A DNA stretch of 64,000 nucleotides from Baylisascaris procyonis (lineage: Eukaryota > Nematoda > Chromadorea > Rhabditida > Ascarididae), in the NCBI GenBank assembly GCA_037389465.1, contig JAZARR010000193.1, positions 186,001-250,000 of the forward strand, read 5' to 3'. A program made the translations under genes and the position numbers. The notes below the pieces were generated by a model. That model was not told where the DNA came from, did no database searches, and was given only the letters and a program-made list of their open reading frames with translations. Within the stretch, counting starts at the first letter, position 1. Each line of letters opens with the position of its first letter. This document shows, piece by piece, positions 13,001 through 23,581 of the stretch.

Positions 13001-15003
13001 TATAGTGGACAGTAATTCTGGTCAAAAAGACGATAACGACAAGCATTCATTAACGTGACCAGACGAAGGGAGGGGAGGAGGAGGGAAGGGGAGGGAGTTA
13101 AAAGAGACCCGGTGTTACGATATTGTTCTTCTCGAGACCTAAAACAGAGAAAACTTTAACAATTACTGTAATAGTTCTAGTTATGATTGTTATTGTTATA
13201 CTTATAGTAGGTTATTGTAATTAAAACCTCATTACTTTCTATTCAAATTTATAAAATTCATAAGTACAGTATAAAATTCCATAGAAAATTCACAAGTTTC
13301 ATGGAATTAGATGAATGGATGATTAAATACCTAAGTTTGAGGATATTCATTGAGAACATCATTTAGAATACAAAAGAATTAATGTAGTGACGATTTCAAT
13401 GTAATATATAGCACAAATTTGCTATAATGCGGGAATATTCATAGTAAAATTAATTATAGGATGAAAGAGGATAAAGAAAATTATTTTTATGCAAAATAAA
13501 AACCCACCACTTCCTAGGAAATATTTCCAGTACCATCGTGTCTCTTCTTGAGGATTTTCCACGATGACTGGGCTTGTAGAGGGAACTGATGCATCCTGAA
13601 AAAAAAAAAAAATGCAAAGCATCAAAGAAACCACTGCAGAAGTTTCCTTAATTGCATAATTTTATGACTTTTTATCTGGATAGCCCTTAGCCACGTCGCC
13701 CCTAAAATCCTTCCCGACCGACAAACTACTCCTAAAAGAAGCTAAATCCCCCCAAACGGCCAAATCACTCCCCCTTCCATCTTTCGAAAGAAATCTCCAT
13801 GACAGAAATATGGCCTCTTTGCCTGCAAATAATATTGGCAGCAATCTGGTTCACTCTTTTTAAATTTTCCCGGCAGATAACATTGCGTCCTACGGCGCAT
13901 TTCGACTCTTTGTAGCGCTGCAGCCAAATATTCGGTAACCGAAAGTTTGTCACCCTTGCCCTTTGCACGTTAGATCACTCAGCGGCGCCCTTCCCTTCCG
14001 GCTCTGACGAGTGAAAATTGTCTTCCATCAGTACACCAGTATTCAGCACACTATGGAAACTCAAAATCGTTGCAATAAAAAAAGCCGTTTTATTGCAAAA
14101 AAATATAAAATTAGAGTATTATTTTCAATGCAATCATAATTTACCTTCAATGAAATTTATTCGCAAATAATAATACGAATATTTTCAACAATCTTTTGCA
14201 CTATGTTTATAACAACGAACAATTATTGAAAATATTTTTTCATTGTTCTATATATTTTTTAATAATTGCTTTAGATGGATCAATCGAATCTCTTCGAAAT
14301 AATGACATGATTAAATTCACTTATGGAAATTTGTTGGAATTTAGCGTCTACGATTTTCGAGATGATTAAATAATGCAAAATTTTTTCTAAAAAAAACTCA
14401 ATGCTTTCGAAAGTATTAAAGCCAAGTATCTCTTTCCATATTTGGATAAAATTTTTGATGAATAAATAAAACAACCATTTCCAGCTTAAATGAACATAAA
14501 AGATGCATAAACGATATTAGTCGAATAGAACTGCTGAAAATGACGTCATCGTTCATTACGATAATTGCACTACACCAAATCGGTTAGCCATCTACACGAA
14601 ACACTAAAAAAAAAAAAAAAAAATCGACGAAAAGAAAATATCATTGTTGTTCATTAGTTTGTTTCTATGTTTGCATGTCTGTATGTTTGTATGTATGTCT
14701 GCGAGTTAACCAATAAACGTGAATTGTTATATAAAAAATTACATGTTTCTACCTTATTCCATAAATAGAATTTCCTCTGGAAGAACGGGGACTTAGAGTA
14801 TTCCAATAGAACTTCATACGACAAATAATAAAAGTTAGAGTAAACTTACATAATGCAGATCGGAAGATGGTTCAAGCCTGAATCGGCCTATATTACGTAT
14901 TTGGCCACCTGGATCAACCGAAACAACCAACTCGAAAGATCCATAGTATTGCTCACGCCGTACCGAGATTCGTGCTTCACGTTGTTTCATCTCTGAAGGC
15001 GAA
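988..15003 (-). CDS. Rap/Ran-GAP domain protein, GARNL3-like (8 exons, partial, runs off left edge)
   Basis: This is a GTPase-activating protein of the Rap/Ran-GAP family, which stimulates GTP hydrolysis by Rap-type small GTPases in the cytoplasm. Eight minus-strand exons at 15003-14850, 13595-13511, 12867-12749, 10476-10406, 5476-5307, 4468-4370, 2678-2575 and 1099-988 splice with matching phases (0,1,0,2,1,1,0,1 at their ends) and no internal stop, giving about 304 codons. Segments such as [65 protein letters not shown] and [11 protein letters not shown] appear in the order seen in vertebrate GARNL3. They cover the region before the GAP domain and most of the domain. The Asn of GNDIV is the Rap-GAP 'Asn thumb' (family knowledge). 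The rest of the domain and the CNH domain usual for GARNL3 would lie left of base 988; no further exon was recognised in 1-987. The 5' end is unresolved (see 37252-37376 and 40522-40644). The alternative of another Rap-GAP subfamily (Rap1GAP, SIPA1L) is less likely, because the [11 protein letters not shown] and YGSFEL blocks fit GARNL3 best. Confidence 0.87.
2575..2678 (-). CDS. Rap-GAP gene exon 7 ([16 protein letters not shown])
   Basis: This is a 104-nt exon with acceptor AATTTCAG and donor GTTAGT, entering in phase 1 and leaving in phase 0. It encodes [20 protein letters not shown] then [14 protein letters not shown]. This block is nearly invariant in Rap-GAP domains ([19 protein letters not shown]). 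Confidence 0.9.
4370..4468 (-). CDS. Rap-GAP gene exon 6 ([21 protein letters not shown])
   Basis: This is a 99-nt exon with acceptor TGTTTTCAG and donor GTAACT, entering and leaving in phase 1. It encodes [18 protein letters not shown] then [15 protein letters not shown]. FxxLLGxxIxLxxWxxYRGGLDT is a GARNL3/Rap-GAP signature. The junction with exon 5 gives MLSNE-HGDG. Confidence 0.88.
5307..5476 (-). CDS. Rap-GAP gene exon 5 (start of GAP domain core)
   Basis: This is a 170-nt exon with donor GTTTGA below 5307. Two acceptors keep the frame: TTATTTGAAG (start at 5476) or ATGAG about 19 bases further in. The upstream one is preferred because it gives the length expected between SIL and the KEI block. 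It encodes [47 protein letters not shown] and VSDTQMLSN. The LVLEEQEG...FKFGVLFAKDGQ...DEMFSN pattern of GARNL3 is clear. Confidence 0.85.
6646..9296. repeat. G-rich minisatellite (about 38-46 bp unit) inside an intron of the Rap-GAP gene
   Basis: More than 60 imperfect tandem units read (on +) as GGTTCTAAACACGACGAATA, then CTATCAAACCTATGGAG and a run of 3-13 G. Variants include TGTTCAAAAC for GGTTCTAAAC, GTACTG/GATACTG in the centre, and ACAAGATGAAAAC. The + strand ORFs through it (for example 7119-7562, 7962-8531) are read-through of repeats, not genes. The host gene is transcribed on the other strand, so its pre-mRNA is C-rich here. The array lies wholly within the 4.9-kb intron between 5476 and 10406. 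Confidence 0.95.
7221..9120. repeat. 950-bp higher-order repeat, two near-identical copies (7221-8170, 8171-9120)
   Basis: Diagnostic variants recur at a constant offset of about 950 bases. Examples are CTGTGAAACATATGAAGG at about 7251 and 8201, GGGGAGATTCCAAACAC at about 7380 and 8330, and the CTATCCTATGGAG doublet at about 8060 and 9010. Only G-run length and a few bases differ. A shorter block (TATGCAGGGAGGAGG onward) also occurs a third time at about 6907, about 594 bases before its 7501 copy, which shows an earlier duplication of different length. Confidence 0.88.
9400..9885 (+). other. Coding-like segment of unknown identity next to the minisatellite
   Basis: This stretch is less AT-rich than its surroundings. 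Two + strand frames overlap: one open at 9422-9700 and one at 9631-9885. The second includes [14 protein letters not shown] and a strongly acidic run ([14 protein letters not shown]). The opposite strand is also open (9238-9690). Acidic N-termini of this style occur in some transposases, but no domain is recognisable. It may be a frameshifted transposon relic in the intron or simply chance. Confidence 0.25.
10406..10476 (-). CDS. Rap-GAP gene exon 4 (71-nt micro-exon)
   Basis: This is a 71-nt exon with acceptor ATTGTTGCAG and donor GTATGT, entering in phase 0 and leaving in phase 2. It encodes [20 protein letters not shown] then SIL, aligning with the QKICLPY...VKSIL block of GARNL3. The exon is too short to stand out as an ORF and was found by walking the alignment. 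It is flanked by introns of 2.3 kb and 4.9 kb; the larger one holds the 6646-9296 minisatellite. Confidence 0.82.
12289..12331. repeat. Short imperfect stem-loop
   Basis: TTCAGTTCC at 12289-12297 pairs with GGAACTGAA at 12323-12331. Inside it, GTGGG pairs with CCCAC. The total stem is about 14 bp with a small internal loop, inside an intron of the Rap-GAP gene. No function can be assigned. Confidence 0.6.
12749..12867 (-). CDS. Rap-GAP gene exon 3 ([16 protein letters not shown]...RAILWTAE)
   Basis: This is a 119-nt exon with acceptor AATTTTAG and donor GTAAAT, entering in phase 1 and leaving in phase 0. It encodes [27 protein letters not shown] and [12 protein letters not shown]. HQNxxG, KSPFF and RAILW are the invariant positions of the GARNL3 family here. 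Joined to exon 2, the split codon gives Lys. Confidence 0.86.
13511..13595 (-). CDS. Rap-GAP gene exon 2 ([16 protein letters not shown])
   Basis: This is an 85-nt exon with acceptor TTTTTTCAG (a run of 14 T on the coding strand precedes it) and donor GTGGTG, entering in phase 0 and leaving in phase 1. It encodes [18 protein letters not shown] followed by [10 protein letters not shown]. The WYxKYFLG block matches WYFKYFLG of GARNL3, just ahead of the GAP domain. Confidence 0.85.
14850..15003 (-). CDS. Rap-GAP gene exon 1 of those identified (N-terminal region)
   Basis: This is a 154-nt exon with acceptor AAATTTCAG just above 15003 and donor GTAAGT below 14850. It enters in phase 2, taking one base to finish a codon, and leaves in phase 0. 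It reads [20 protein letters not shown], then [20 protein letters not shown], then [11 protein letters not shown]. The block around [15 protein letters not shown]...GRFR corresponds to HYGSVELL...GRFR at the start of the conserved part of GARNL3. The exon needs an upstream exon ending in phase 2; the candidate at 37252-37376 has that phase. Confidence 0.85.
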
Positions 15004-15302
15004 CTGAAATTTCAACAACTTGAATTTAACTCGTATATCGAGCTTAAAATGACTAAAAAAATTTCAGTAGAAGAAATCTGAGAAGTTATATAAAAAACTA
15101 TATGAGCAAAATCGCATATTGAACCCTTGGGAACTTATTCAAATTAGAAGTAATTGAAAGTGGTGGCAGAATTTGATGTATTTGAATAAACCTTAATTAT
15201 TAAATTCAGATGGACTGCACTGAAAATGTTTACAGACAATCGATTTATGCCTATGGCATCTTTCCTTTAGGATATGCTAACTTCCTTGTTCAATAGCTAT
15301 GA

Positions 15303-15525
15303 CTTGATTGCTGTATGTAATGTGTCCCTCTCTGTCCCTCCCTCCCTCCCCCCTCCAAAAAGGCTTCTTGTCCGTTTTTATACATTTAAAAAAGTAATAG
15401 CAAGAATATAACAAGTTTTTAAAAGTTTCCTCCCATAGAGCTCGCTGATTCCGATTCTTTAAATTCTCCTCCACCTCCCCTCTTCCTCGCCCCCATCTCC
15501 CCTCCCCCTCCTCACTCTATTTTTG
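15303..15525. repeat. Pyrimidine-rich low-complexity tract
   Basis: Two CT/CCCT-rich runs (about 15325-15357 and 15470-15525) lie on the + strand, with a short open stretch between them. It would be purine-rich in the minus-strand transcript. No gene was recognised. Confidence 0.7.
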
Positions 15526-15724
15526 TCTTCCTTTCGCATAAAGAAAAACACACGGTATCATTTTCTGCCTCTAGGTAAAGAATGTGAGAAACACCTGTAA
15601 AAACGGTGCCATGTCATGTGTTGAATTATTGTGGGACTGCTATCGAAATTGAAAATTCCCTATTGAATTTTAGAAAAATCTAAAAACTTTACTGACATTT
15701 TTTGACATATTAAACAGACGACTG

Positions 15725-15726
<2 letters not shown>

Positions 15727-15806
<80 letters not shown>
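15727..15806. repeat. (TA)n microsatellite, about 80 bp
   Basis: Uninterrupted TA dinucleotides. The apparent IYIYIY protein reading here is an artefact of the repeat. Confidence 0.97.
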
Positions 15807-15807
<1 letters not shown>

Positions 15808-16706
15808 CGACTGCGATGCAAAATTTTCATTAAACAAAAGAAGCGGAAGTGAATATAATAAAGGTGATATATTAAAAGATGATACACTCTGAAACACATA
15901 TTATTTCTTTATGATCTCATAGCCACGATATTATTTATAATATTACATTCTCGAATTTAAATAAAATTTTTAATTTAACGCAGCACTTACATATCTGTGA
16001 TGATCTCCGTTCACAATCCCCTTTAATCACTAAGAGTGAAACATCTGCTTATTTACAGATAGAAATGTGCGCTCATTTTCATGATCTAGAAGCATCGAAA
16101 ATAATTGATTTTTTGCCCATCAAATTCAGCTACATTTATAATTTGCAGCTGAAGAACGGATTATTTCCAGATGAGTTAGCAATTAAAATCGAATATTGAA
16201 TGTGAAATTTACATGTGTCAATTGCAAAAAGTATTCAAATGATACAGCACGCATAAGGCATGAAATAATATTAATAATAAGTGTTGAGTGATGAGAGGAA
16301 GTAGGCCAATGAAGGCAAAAGGAAATGAAAGAATATTATAAAAGTTAGTCGCGAACCACTAAAAACAACAAGAATCAGACAATAAGAATTAACAAAAATA
16401 TTAGTATTCTTGTGATTGTATTCGTTAGAGTTGCTAACGACAAAAGAAAAATCTTCTTATCAATTATCAACCAGTAATGGGTTTAATGATATCCCAACTG
16501 AATATAACGATCGCTTTTTTGACAACCTCTAAACCTTTGTATAGGATAACTGATTAACCTCCTTATTTCATTTATTAAAATTTTAAAATTTGCTATGTAA
16601 TTTATGTAAAAATAAAGAAAGAGTTGAAGAATATTCAGTGCTGTAAAACGTGGTATAGGTAAAAAGGTTGGAACAAACAAAACTGTCCCCCTATTGATGA
16701 ATAAAA

Positions 16707-17197
16707 ATGAGAGACAGCCTATTTACGGAGATTCAGTGGTGCGTTAAGGCGAAAGGTGTGAGGATAGAGGATCCGACGGCTAATCAATACAAATGGCTTG
16801 CGTGCTCACTCATCGATGCTGAACGACGATGTGAAGATAAGCCATCCGACGACAACACTTTGACAATCTAGAGAATTATGTGACGGTGGGCTAACCACAC
16901 ACCGCTTCACACCTATCTCTTTACCTCGATGCGTACCTCTTCTTGTGAAGCAACTATCTCATTACTCGATTACCTATTACTGCAAATGAGAGCAACTAAG
17001 ATAGCAAGAAGGTATATCCGGTCACCTATATTCCTTTCATTGTAGCGTACAAGCAGAAACTGGAGGCGCTACGATCCAAGCATAAGAAGAATGAAGATGA
17101 AGGCGAATTTTTCGATGACAAAAAGGCAGAAGGGGACAAAAAGAGGAATAGGAGAAGGATATGGCCCTTAACGTTTGAAATCTTCAGAAACCACTAA
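16707..17197 (+). other. Possible two-part coding relic or nested gene, unknown family
   Basis: An ATG-led frame at 16707-16871 (54 codons) reads MRDSLFTEIQWCVKAKGV, RIEDPTANQYKWLACSLI, DAERRCEDKPSDD and then stops. After a CATTGTAG acceptor-like site, a second open stretch at 17048-17197 reads YKQKLEALRSKHKKNEDE, GEFFDDKKAEGDKKRNRRR and ends at a stop. The GC content and residue composition are more protein-like than the flanks. No phase-compatible splice between the two parts was found, and no family is recognised. It may be a decayed transposon ORF or a real short gene. Confidence 0.25.
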
Positions 17198-17199
17198 CA

Positions 17200-19450
17200 A
17201 CTATATGACTTGGTCGTGAATACTTTCTAAACGGCTTATCACCTTATCATAAAATGCACAGAGAAGTAGTGGGCAATTCTATGGTTTTTCTGATGACCAC
17301 TTCAGTGGTAGGATGTGATAATATACCGCTCATAAAAACTTCTTACACGATCGTTTAAACCTCATAAAGAGTCATAGATGCTGAAATGTGCCTAGAAATC
17401 TGCATGCGGTTTGCGATCGGCTCACATTCTGCACTGGCTTGGTCACATTTTTTATCCAACCTAGCCTAGAAAACGAATATCAGTTAAAATGTGAGTTCAT
17501 CTTTGCATAAATTACTTGCTGGCAATTTATGGTATTAATGGCCCCATAAGCGAGTTGGAAAAAGTGCTTGTTGAGCTAGTGTTGAGCTTTTATGGCTCGC
17601 TCTTAATATTTGAGTTTGGCATGACATACGGAAAAACATAAACTCAACGAACCTATAAGTTTGAGTGTGACTTTAAAGTTCTAGAGGCAATGATGGAAAG
17701 ACCTAAAAAATCTAGACCATTTGATTTGACCAACAAAATTCAAGCTTGAAAATCGAATGCCTTCATCTTGTTGAGCAATATAATGTTATCAATATTAACT
17801 CATCTGCCATGTTTCACATAAATAAACTTTTTCATGCAAAAATTTGTTCCTTCTCATTGGCAAAGATCGCAAACCAAGAAGAAAACTACTCTTACATCTT
17901 TTAGCGCTTGAATGAAAAAGAAAAGAGAAATGCTGTTGAGAGCTCAATTTAGTCAGAATTAAATAGCGGTAAAAAGCGTTGAATTGGTTCGATCGCCTTT
18001 TAAGAGTCAATTATGCTCGCAATCTATAGGTCATTTGCATAAATCGACAATATTGCTGACTCTATTGCTTTCATTTTTACGTTTTTTTCTACAAATTCCC
18101 TAAAACACTCATATAAATCGAAACGAGAAAATTACGAAAATAAAATTTTAATGAATATAATAAAATAAATCAATTGCTTAATTATATTTACGATAAGTAA
18201 CTATATTCGAACAAAAAATATTCTGCTCTTATAAAAGACCATTTTAAATAAAACAATAGATATAAAAGCTTGAATCAAATTCCTCCCAAACAGAAAAGTG
18301 GCTTCGACTAAAAGTTACTTCACATGAAATCCAGAAAAATTGGAGATATAGGCCTTCTATCCAAATGACTAACGATACTGTGTAGACGTTTTGAACAGTT
18401 GAATACGGTATATCAATAAAAACAGCTATAAAATTAACGTGTAGTATACGATAAGGTATCTCTACAATATTTCTACCACAAGGCTTGGTCTAGTTATCAA
18501 GAAATAGGCAAACTGGGAAATATCGCTAAAATCAAGAAACTACGAGAAATTAAAACAAGCATGAGTCGAAGCCGAGATCGATGATTCGAAGTAAATTTGC
18601 ATAAACACAAAAAAAAACGAATTGTATTCACAAAGAAGGGTGCTGCATCAAACGGATATAAAACTTTCATAACTCTATGAGGTATTTGGATAGCAGTTTT
18701 TTATGATTTACTGCTGCATTTATCATATTCTTCTAAATCATAAGTATAGTTTTTTACTTACACATTGAATTATATGCTTCAAATTCGTGTATTTCTACAT
18801 AACTAATTCCTGAATGCGACATTAAAGCCTTGTGCTACAGACAGAAAATTTTAATCTGGCTCAAAGTTAGACAATGACCATTATCCGATGGCCAATGAAA
18901 ACTTCGTCCGCTGTGACCTTTCTTTTGCCAGACAAATGTTCTACTATTATACTCACTGAAATAGCATTCGACCGGAAAACGAAAAATCTGTGGACAATTT
19001 TTTAATTGGTCATCGCAAACGACTTCTATACTTTAAGTGATAGTGTGAAACTACGGAACAATTTAACTTAAAGAGTTGAAGAGCTCTTTGGAAGAGGTCT
19101 GCGGATCGTTTCTAAAAGAACTCGTTTCTCCCCTCCCCCTCGCTCCAATCACACTGAATAAATTATGAAAATATTGGAAAATCAAAGTATGAATGACCAT
19201 TCAAAAAAGCCATTTCCCATTTGTACAAGAATTCGGCGCATCTGTCTGTGATACACAAATGCATAAAGAAAATAATCACTGAAGAGATGCATCGACTAAT
19301 GGCAAACATTTATTTCTAGTTTAATGAAATATACTTCTCGCTTCAGTGCTTTACTGCTTAAAGCTAGACGATTCTTAAATGCGAAATGATTCGGCGAACC
19401 TTCAAACGGTGATGGCTTCAAATCAAACGAATTACGATTGATCATATGAA
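17200..19450. other. No gene recognised
   Basis: AT-rich sequence. Open frames are short, and none shows both splice consensus and protein-like composition. Confidence 0.5.
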
Positions 19451-19456
19451 ATGCAC

Positions 19457-19590
19457 TAAGAGGGAGAGAGGGAAAGAAGGGTAGAGAGAAGGAGAGAGGG
19501 AGAGAGAGGGAAAGAGAGAGGGAGGGAGAGGGGGAGAGGGAGAGAGAGGGGGAGGGGGAGAGAGAAGGAGAGAGAAGGGGGAATAAAATG
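19457..19590. repeat. GA-rich purine tract
   Basis: About 130 bases of GAGAGGGA-type repeats on the + strand (CT-rich on the minus strand). The apparent Ser/Pro/Leu-rich minus-strand reading through it is low-complexity. Confidence 0.95.
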
Positions 19591-20620
19591 GAGAAGATGC
19601 GATATGATAGCCTCCTTTATCAGCATACGGTAATTGCGAACATGTTTGTATTTGCATCTCTATTGTGAGCTTGCCACTAGCAGTAGCGCAATGGTAGTAA
19701 GTTGCATAACAAGAGGAGACGATTTGATGAGGTGTGAGGTTACTGTCATAGCAATGACAGTGCCCGATAAGGTTGTTTGGGAGGTTAGGCCAGGCCCAAT
19801 ATGGAGGAACTCCCCTCAATCTATGAACTTTAAACAATTGAATTTTGCAACAGGTTAACTTTCGAAGTAGTCCATACAGTATGCTTCTATGAGATGACGT
19901 TTGGCCAAATGACTCATCAAGAGGAATAAAAGTAAAAGCGGTATAGTCGTATATCTTACTGGTTGTTCAACTTTTTTACAAGGCTGACTGAGGCAGTTTT
20001 AGGCAAAAGAAGAAGGCGAAGAATGAGAGACAGATTGTTGAAGTTGCCGTTTCATGACCATAATTGATGAGTTGAGAGATTAGTATAATTTCGAACCACG
20101 AGATAACCTTACATGGTTTGAAAAAAAAGCCTTCAATGGGAAGAGATCGCTTATAGGATGCTTCTCGCATATCCTTATAGCCAATCTGATAGTGCTATCT
20201 CTTTGCTAGACTTACTTAAAAATGAAATAAGAAGTAGCGAAAATCATATCAAAGTATACATTAAATTATTTGTCTCTATAGTTCTGTTTCAAACTTTTAT
20301 TCTTTTGATGAATTCTAAATCTTTTCGTGTTTACGTCTATTTGCAAAAATTGCCTTTGCAATAACGGAACATCGACCTCACAAATATTTATAAATTGCCT
20401 GACAGCAATTCGATATCACCAACTTTCATATGACTTCCGCATGATTGCTAATCAAGTTGTGCTTGACAATCAAATGCAACACTTCACAGAAATCTCATGC
20501 TTATTCAATATTTTCAGTTGCTCGCACCTGACATGAGAGGAAATCCAATACTAATAAATATAAGTGTAAAGAAAAGTTTGGAAAGAAACCGATACATGGA
20601 ACAGAATCGAGTCATTGTGG

Positions 20621-20625
<5 letters not shown>

Positions 20626-20679
<54 letters not shown>
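20626..20679. repeat. (TA)n microsatellite, about 54 bp
   Basis: TA dinucleotide run, with one irregular TAT at the left end. Confidence 0.96.
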
Positions 20680-20682
<3 letters not shown>

Positions 20683-23501
20683 TGAAGGCAGTCCATCTCG
20701 CATCAACTTACCTAAGCTAAACGATATAAAAAGGAAAGCAGGTGAGTTTATTACCTGACTAAATGCACTAGAGTATACCAACCTCAGTACACACCAATCA
20801 ACCAAGAAAACACCCGAAAAGTTGAATGAAAGTAATATAGCCTACCTATGTGTACGTGGCCTTGTATTATCAGTATAAAAAGAATTAGTGAATTTCAATT
20901 GTGAGACACGTCGACGTAACGCTCGCTTCATTGCTGTTAACGACAAGTATGCCTAAAGCAACTTCTGCCTATGCGTGTAGATGTATGCTTGTGTGTGATC
21001 GGTCGCTGTGTTAGTGCCATCGGGCGGCGCAAATGTTGCAAATGTTGATGCATTCTCTCCTTTTTTTCCCCTGGCTTTCCCCCCTTATACGTTAACAATT
21101 TATATCTCCAATGTTCGCCCTAATATCCGAATGCCTCAACGAACGCATTACATTCGCAAATAATTCACTCACTTCCATTCGAGAGTAAAAGAAAAAAATA
21201 TAATAAAATAAAATAAACTTTAATAAAGCGCTATGTTAGATGACAATATTAATCTAAACATTCGATTCGATCTTATATCTAATATCAGACATAATTTTAA
21301 TTAATATAAACGATAAATTTTCCTTCATCATCACTTAAATCTAAAAAGTTTCTTCGATCGCGAATATCAACTTCTTTTTTTATCACATTATAAATTTTGC
21401 CAAGTCATATTCATCGTTCCAATTTCATACTTTTCTCATTCCTTAAAATTCACTATTCAATTATTCGTTTATAAGATTCTTTTAAAAAAGTAGTAAACTT
21501 TATTCGAATTTTCTAAATGCTAACGAAAGCATAAATAGGCGTCAAAGGAACAATACAAATAAATAGAGGTTTGAGGATTTGAGGACTTGGAATGGGGAAG
21601 GGGAGAAGGGGGTATTTTCAACGCGAACTTTCACGGCTAGTTAAAGCAACTTAAGTATGCATTAAGTAAACCTTAAAGATCAAGAATTTAATTTCTCCTT
21701 CCTTTATAGGATTCCTACTCGCTATTACATCAGATATAACGGGGTTTGTTTTGTTGCTTAAGATTGCACTCGTTATTACCCTGCGGGTAAAATTTTGTTT
21801 AATCTACTATTATTTTCGTTTGCTTTTTGCATTTAATTCCATCTACTTTTTCCCTGAATCTGAATTTCGAAAAAAAAACTTTCTACGGAAAGAGTTAATT
21901 CAACGATTGAAAAAACGCTTAACTTGTAAAAAATTTTCCGCTTTCGTGGTAAAGATTCTAGCATTTACGCAATATTTCACTTGAACGTAGTGCATTTGTA
22001 CTTATTTACGCGAAAGCTGACGTCATCAAATATGAATTACGCCATTTGACTTCTTTTGCTATTTACAGCTGCTTATTCTCTATCAACACAAATATCCTAC
22101 ATAAATGGGAATATTTCTTCAACCAGACTGATCTAAAATCAGCAGAATTTTGAATGAATATTTAAAGGAAAAAGAAGAGCGAAAAGGAAGAAGCAGAGAG
22201 AATAAGCATTTATATCTCACATTACTATTCTAACTGTCCTAATTTCAAGATAACTAAATCTATACTTAAGTAAGAAGAATCTGAAGCACATTTCTGCGGA
22301 TTCAGCCGAAACATCGCTTATACCTTACGCCTTGGAATAGAATAGCACTTGCTGTATATTCCATTTAAACATAGGATATGAATTTGTTTCAAAATTTTGG
22401 CATTACGAATAGGCCCATTTAGTTAGTATTTGAGGTAAAAGAATTCAAAAGTAGCCTATTTCCAATGTATGATCAGATAATAAGCTATTATCGCCGTTAA
22501 AAAATGTCATTCCCTGCCGCCTCTTCGAAGGAAACATAAGTGAATAGCGAATACCGAATTACTAAGTTGTTATATCTATGTGCACCATTACGTGTTGCTT
22601 CAGCAATATCCCAATTCGAGAATGCAAATGAATACAAACACAATCCTCTCTTTCCCATTATCCTCCATCTTAAACAAAAACCACATATACTGTTTTTAAA
22701 GTAACTACTCTTTCAACTACAGCATTGTTTTGAGCGCAGTTCAATTGTATATAATGTTAATCAAAAGAATAAGCTGAATGGGAAAGACCTATGAGACGGT
22801 AGGTTAATGGAATAAAAGTTGTCGGCCTATAGACAAAAAATGGCTTCTCCTCATCTCTAATTCGCTAGTTAAGAACGTGGCATCTATAGTTCATTCTAGC
22901 CCCACAGCCCCTCCCCCCTTCTTCACATACTCCCCAGCTCTTTCATATTGCCTTCTGCAAGACCTACTTTTTTCTTAATCTTTCCGTACCATCTCAGGTT
23001 CACTGTAATATTTTGACATATAACTTTGCTTCATAATCATCATCTTAACTTCAGATTTATCGCTGCAGCTAAAGAGTCCATAAGGTAATAATATTCCTTT
23101 TTATTTCATGAAATGCTTAAACCAATGGCCAACGGGAATCCGGAAAAGAAAACTGAACGCTAATTAAGTATATTATACTTTATTGTGCTAAACGTTTCAG
23201 GAAATTTCCATGTAAATAAAGTTCTCGGGAACTAGCGTATGTTTGGAATTTTTTAAACGGAAGTGAGATCATGACGTAATTGAAATACACTGGCTATGGA
23301 ATCTGTAGTACCGCCTCACTGTTGCCATGCACGGAACGAATAGAAAGAGTAGCTACGGCAACGCATCGCTGAACTAAACATGCAAAAGAAAACAATATAA
23401 GGGATCATCACTTCAGCACTAAGGACCCAATTACCTTCCCTTCCCCTCTCTTCTCAATTAATTTACAAACACCTAAACATATTCATATATTAAAAAAACT
23501 A

Positions 23502-23504
<3 letters not shown>

Positions 23505-23579
<75 letters not shown>
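23505..23579. repeat. (AT)n microsatellite, about 75 bp
   Basis: Uninterrupted AT dinucleotides between an A-rich and a coding-free flank. Confidence 0.97.

Positions 23580-23581
<2 letters not shown>

Noticed and set aside
15670..15897. ORF with an IYIYIY run
   Set aside because: Translation of a (TA)n microsatellite. The similar ORFs at 20497-20805 and 62140-62358 are the same artefact.
19442..19837. 131-codon minus-strand ORF with a Ser/Pro/Leu-rich tail
   Set aside because: The tail is the GA/CT tract, the remainder has no domain, and the + strand is equally open.
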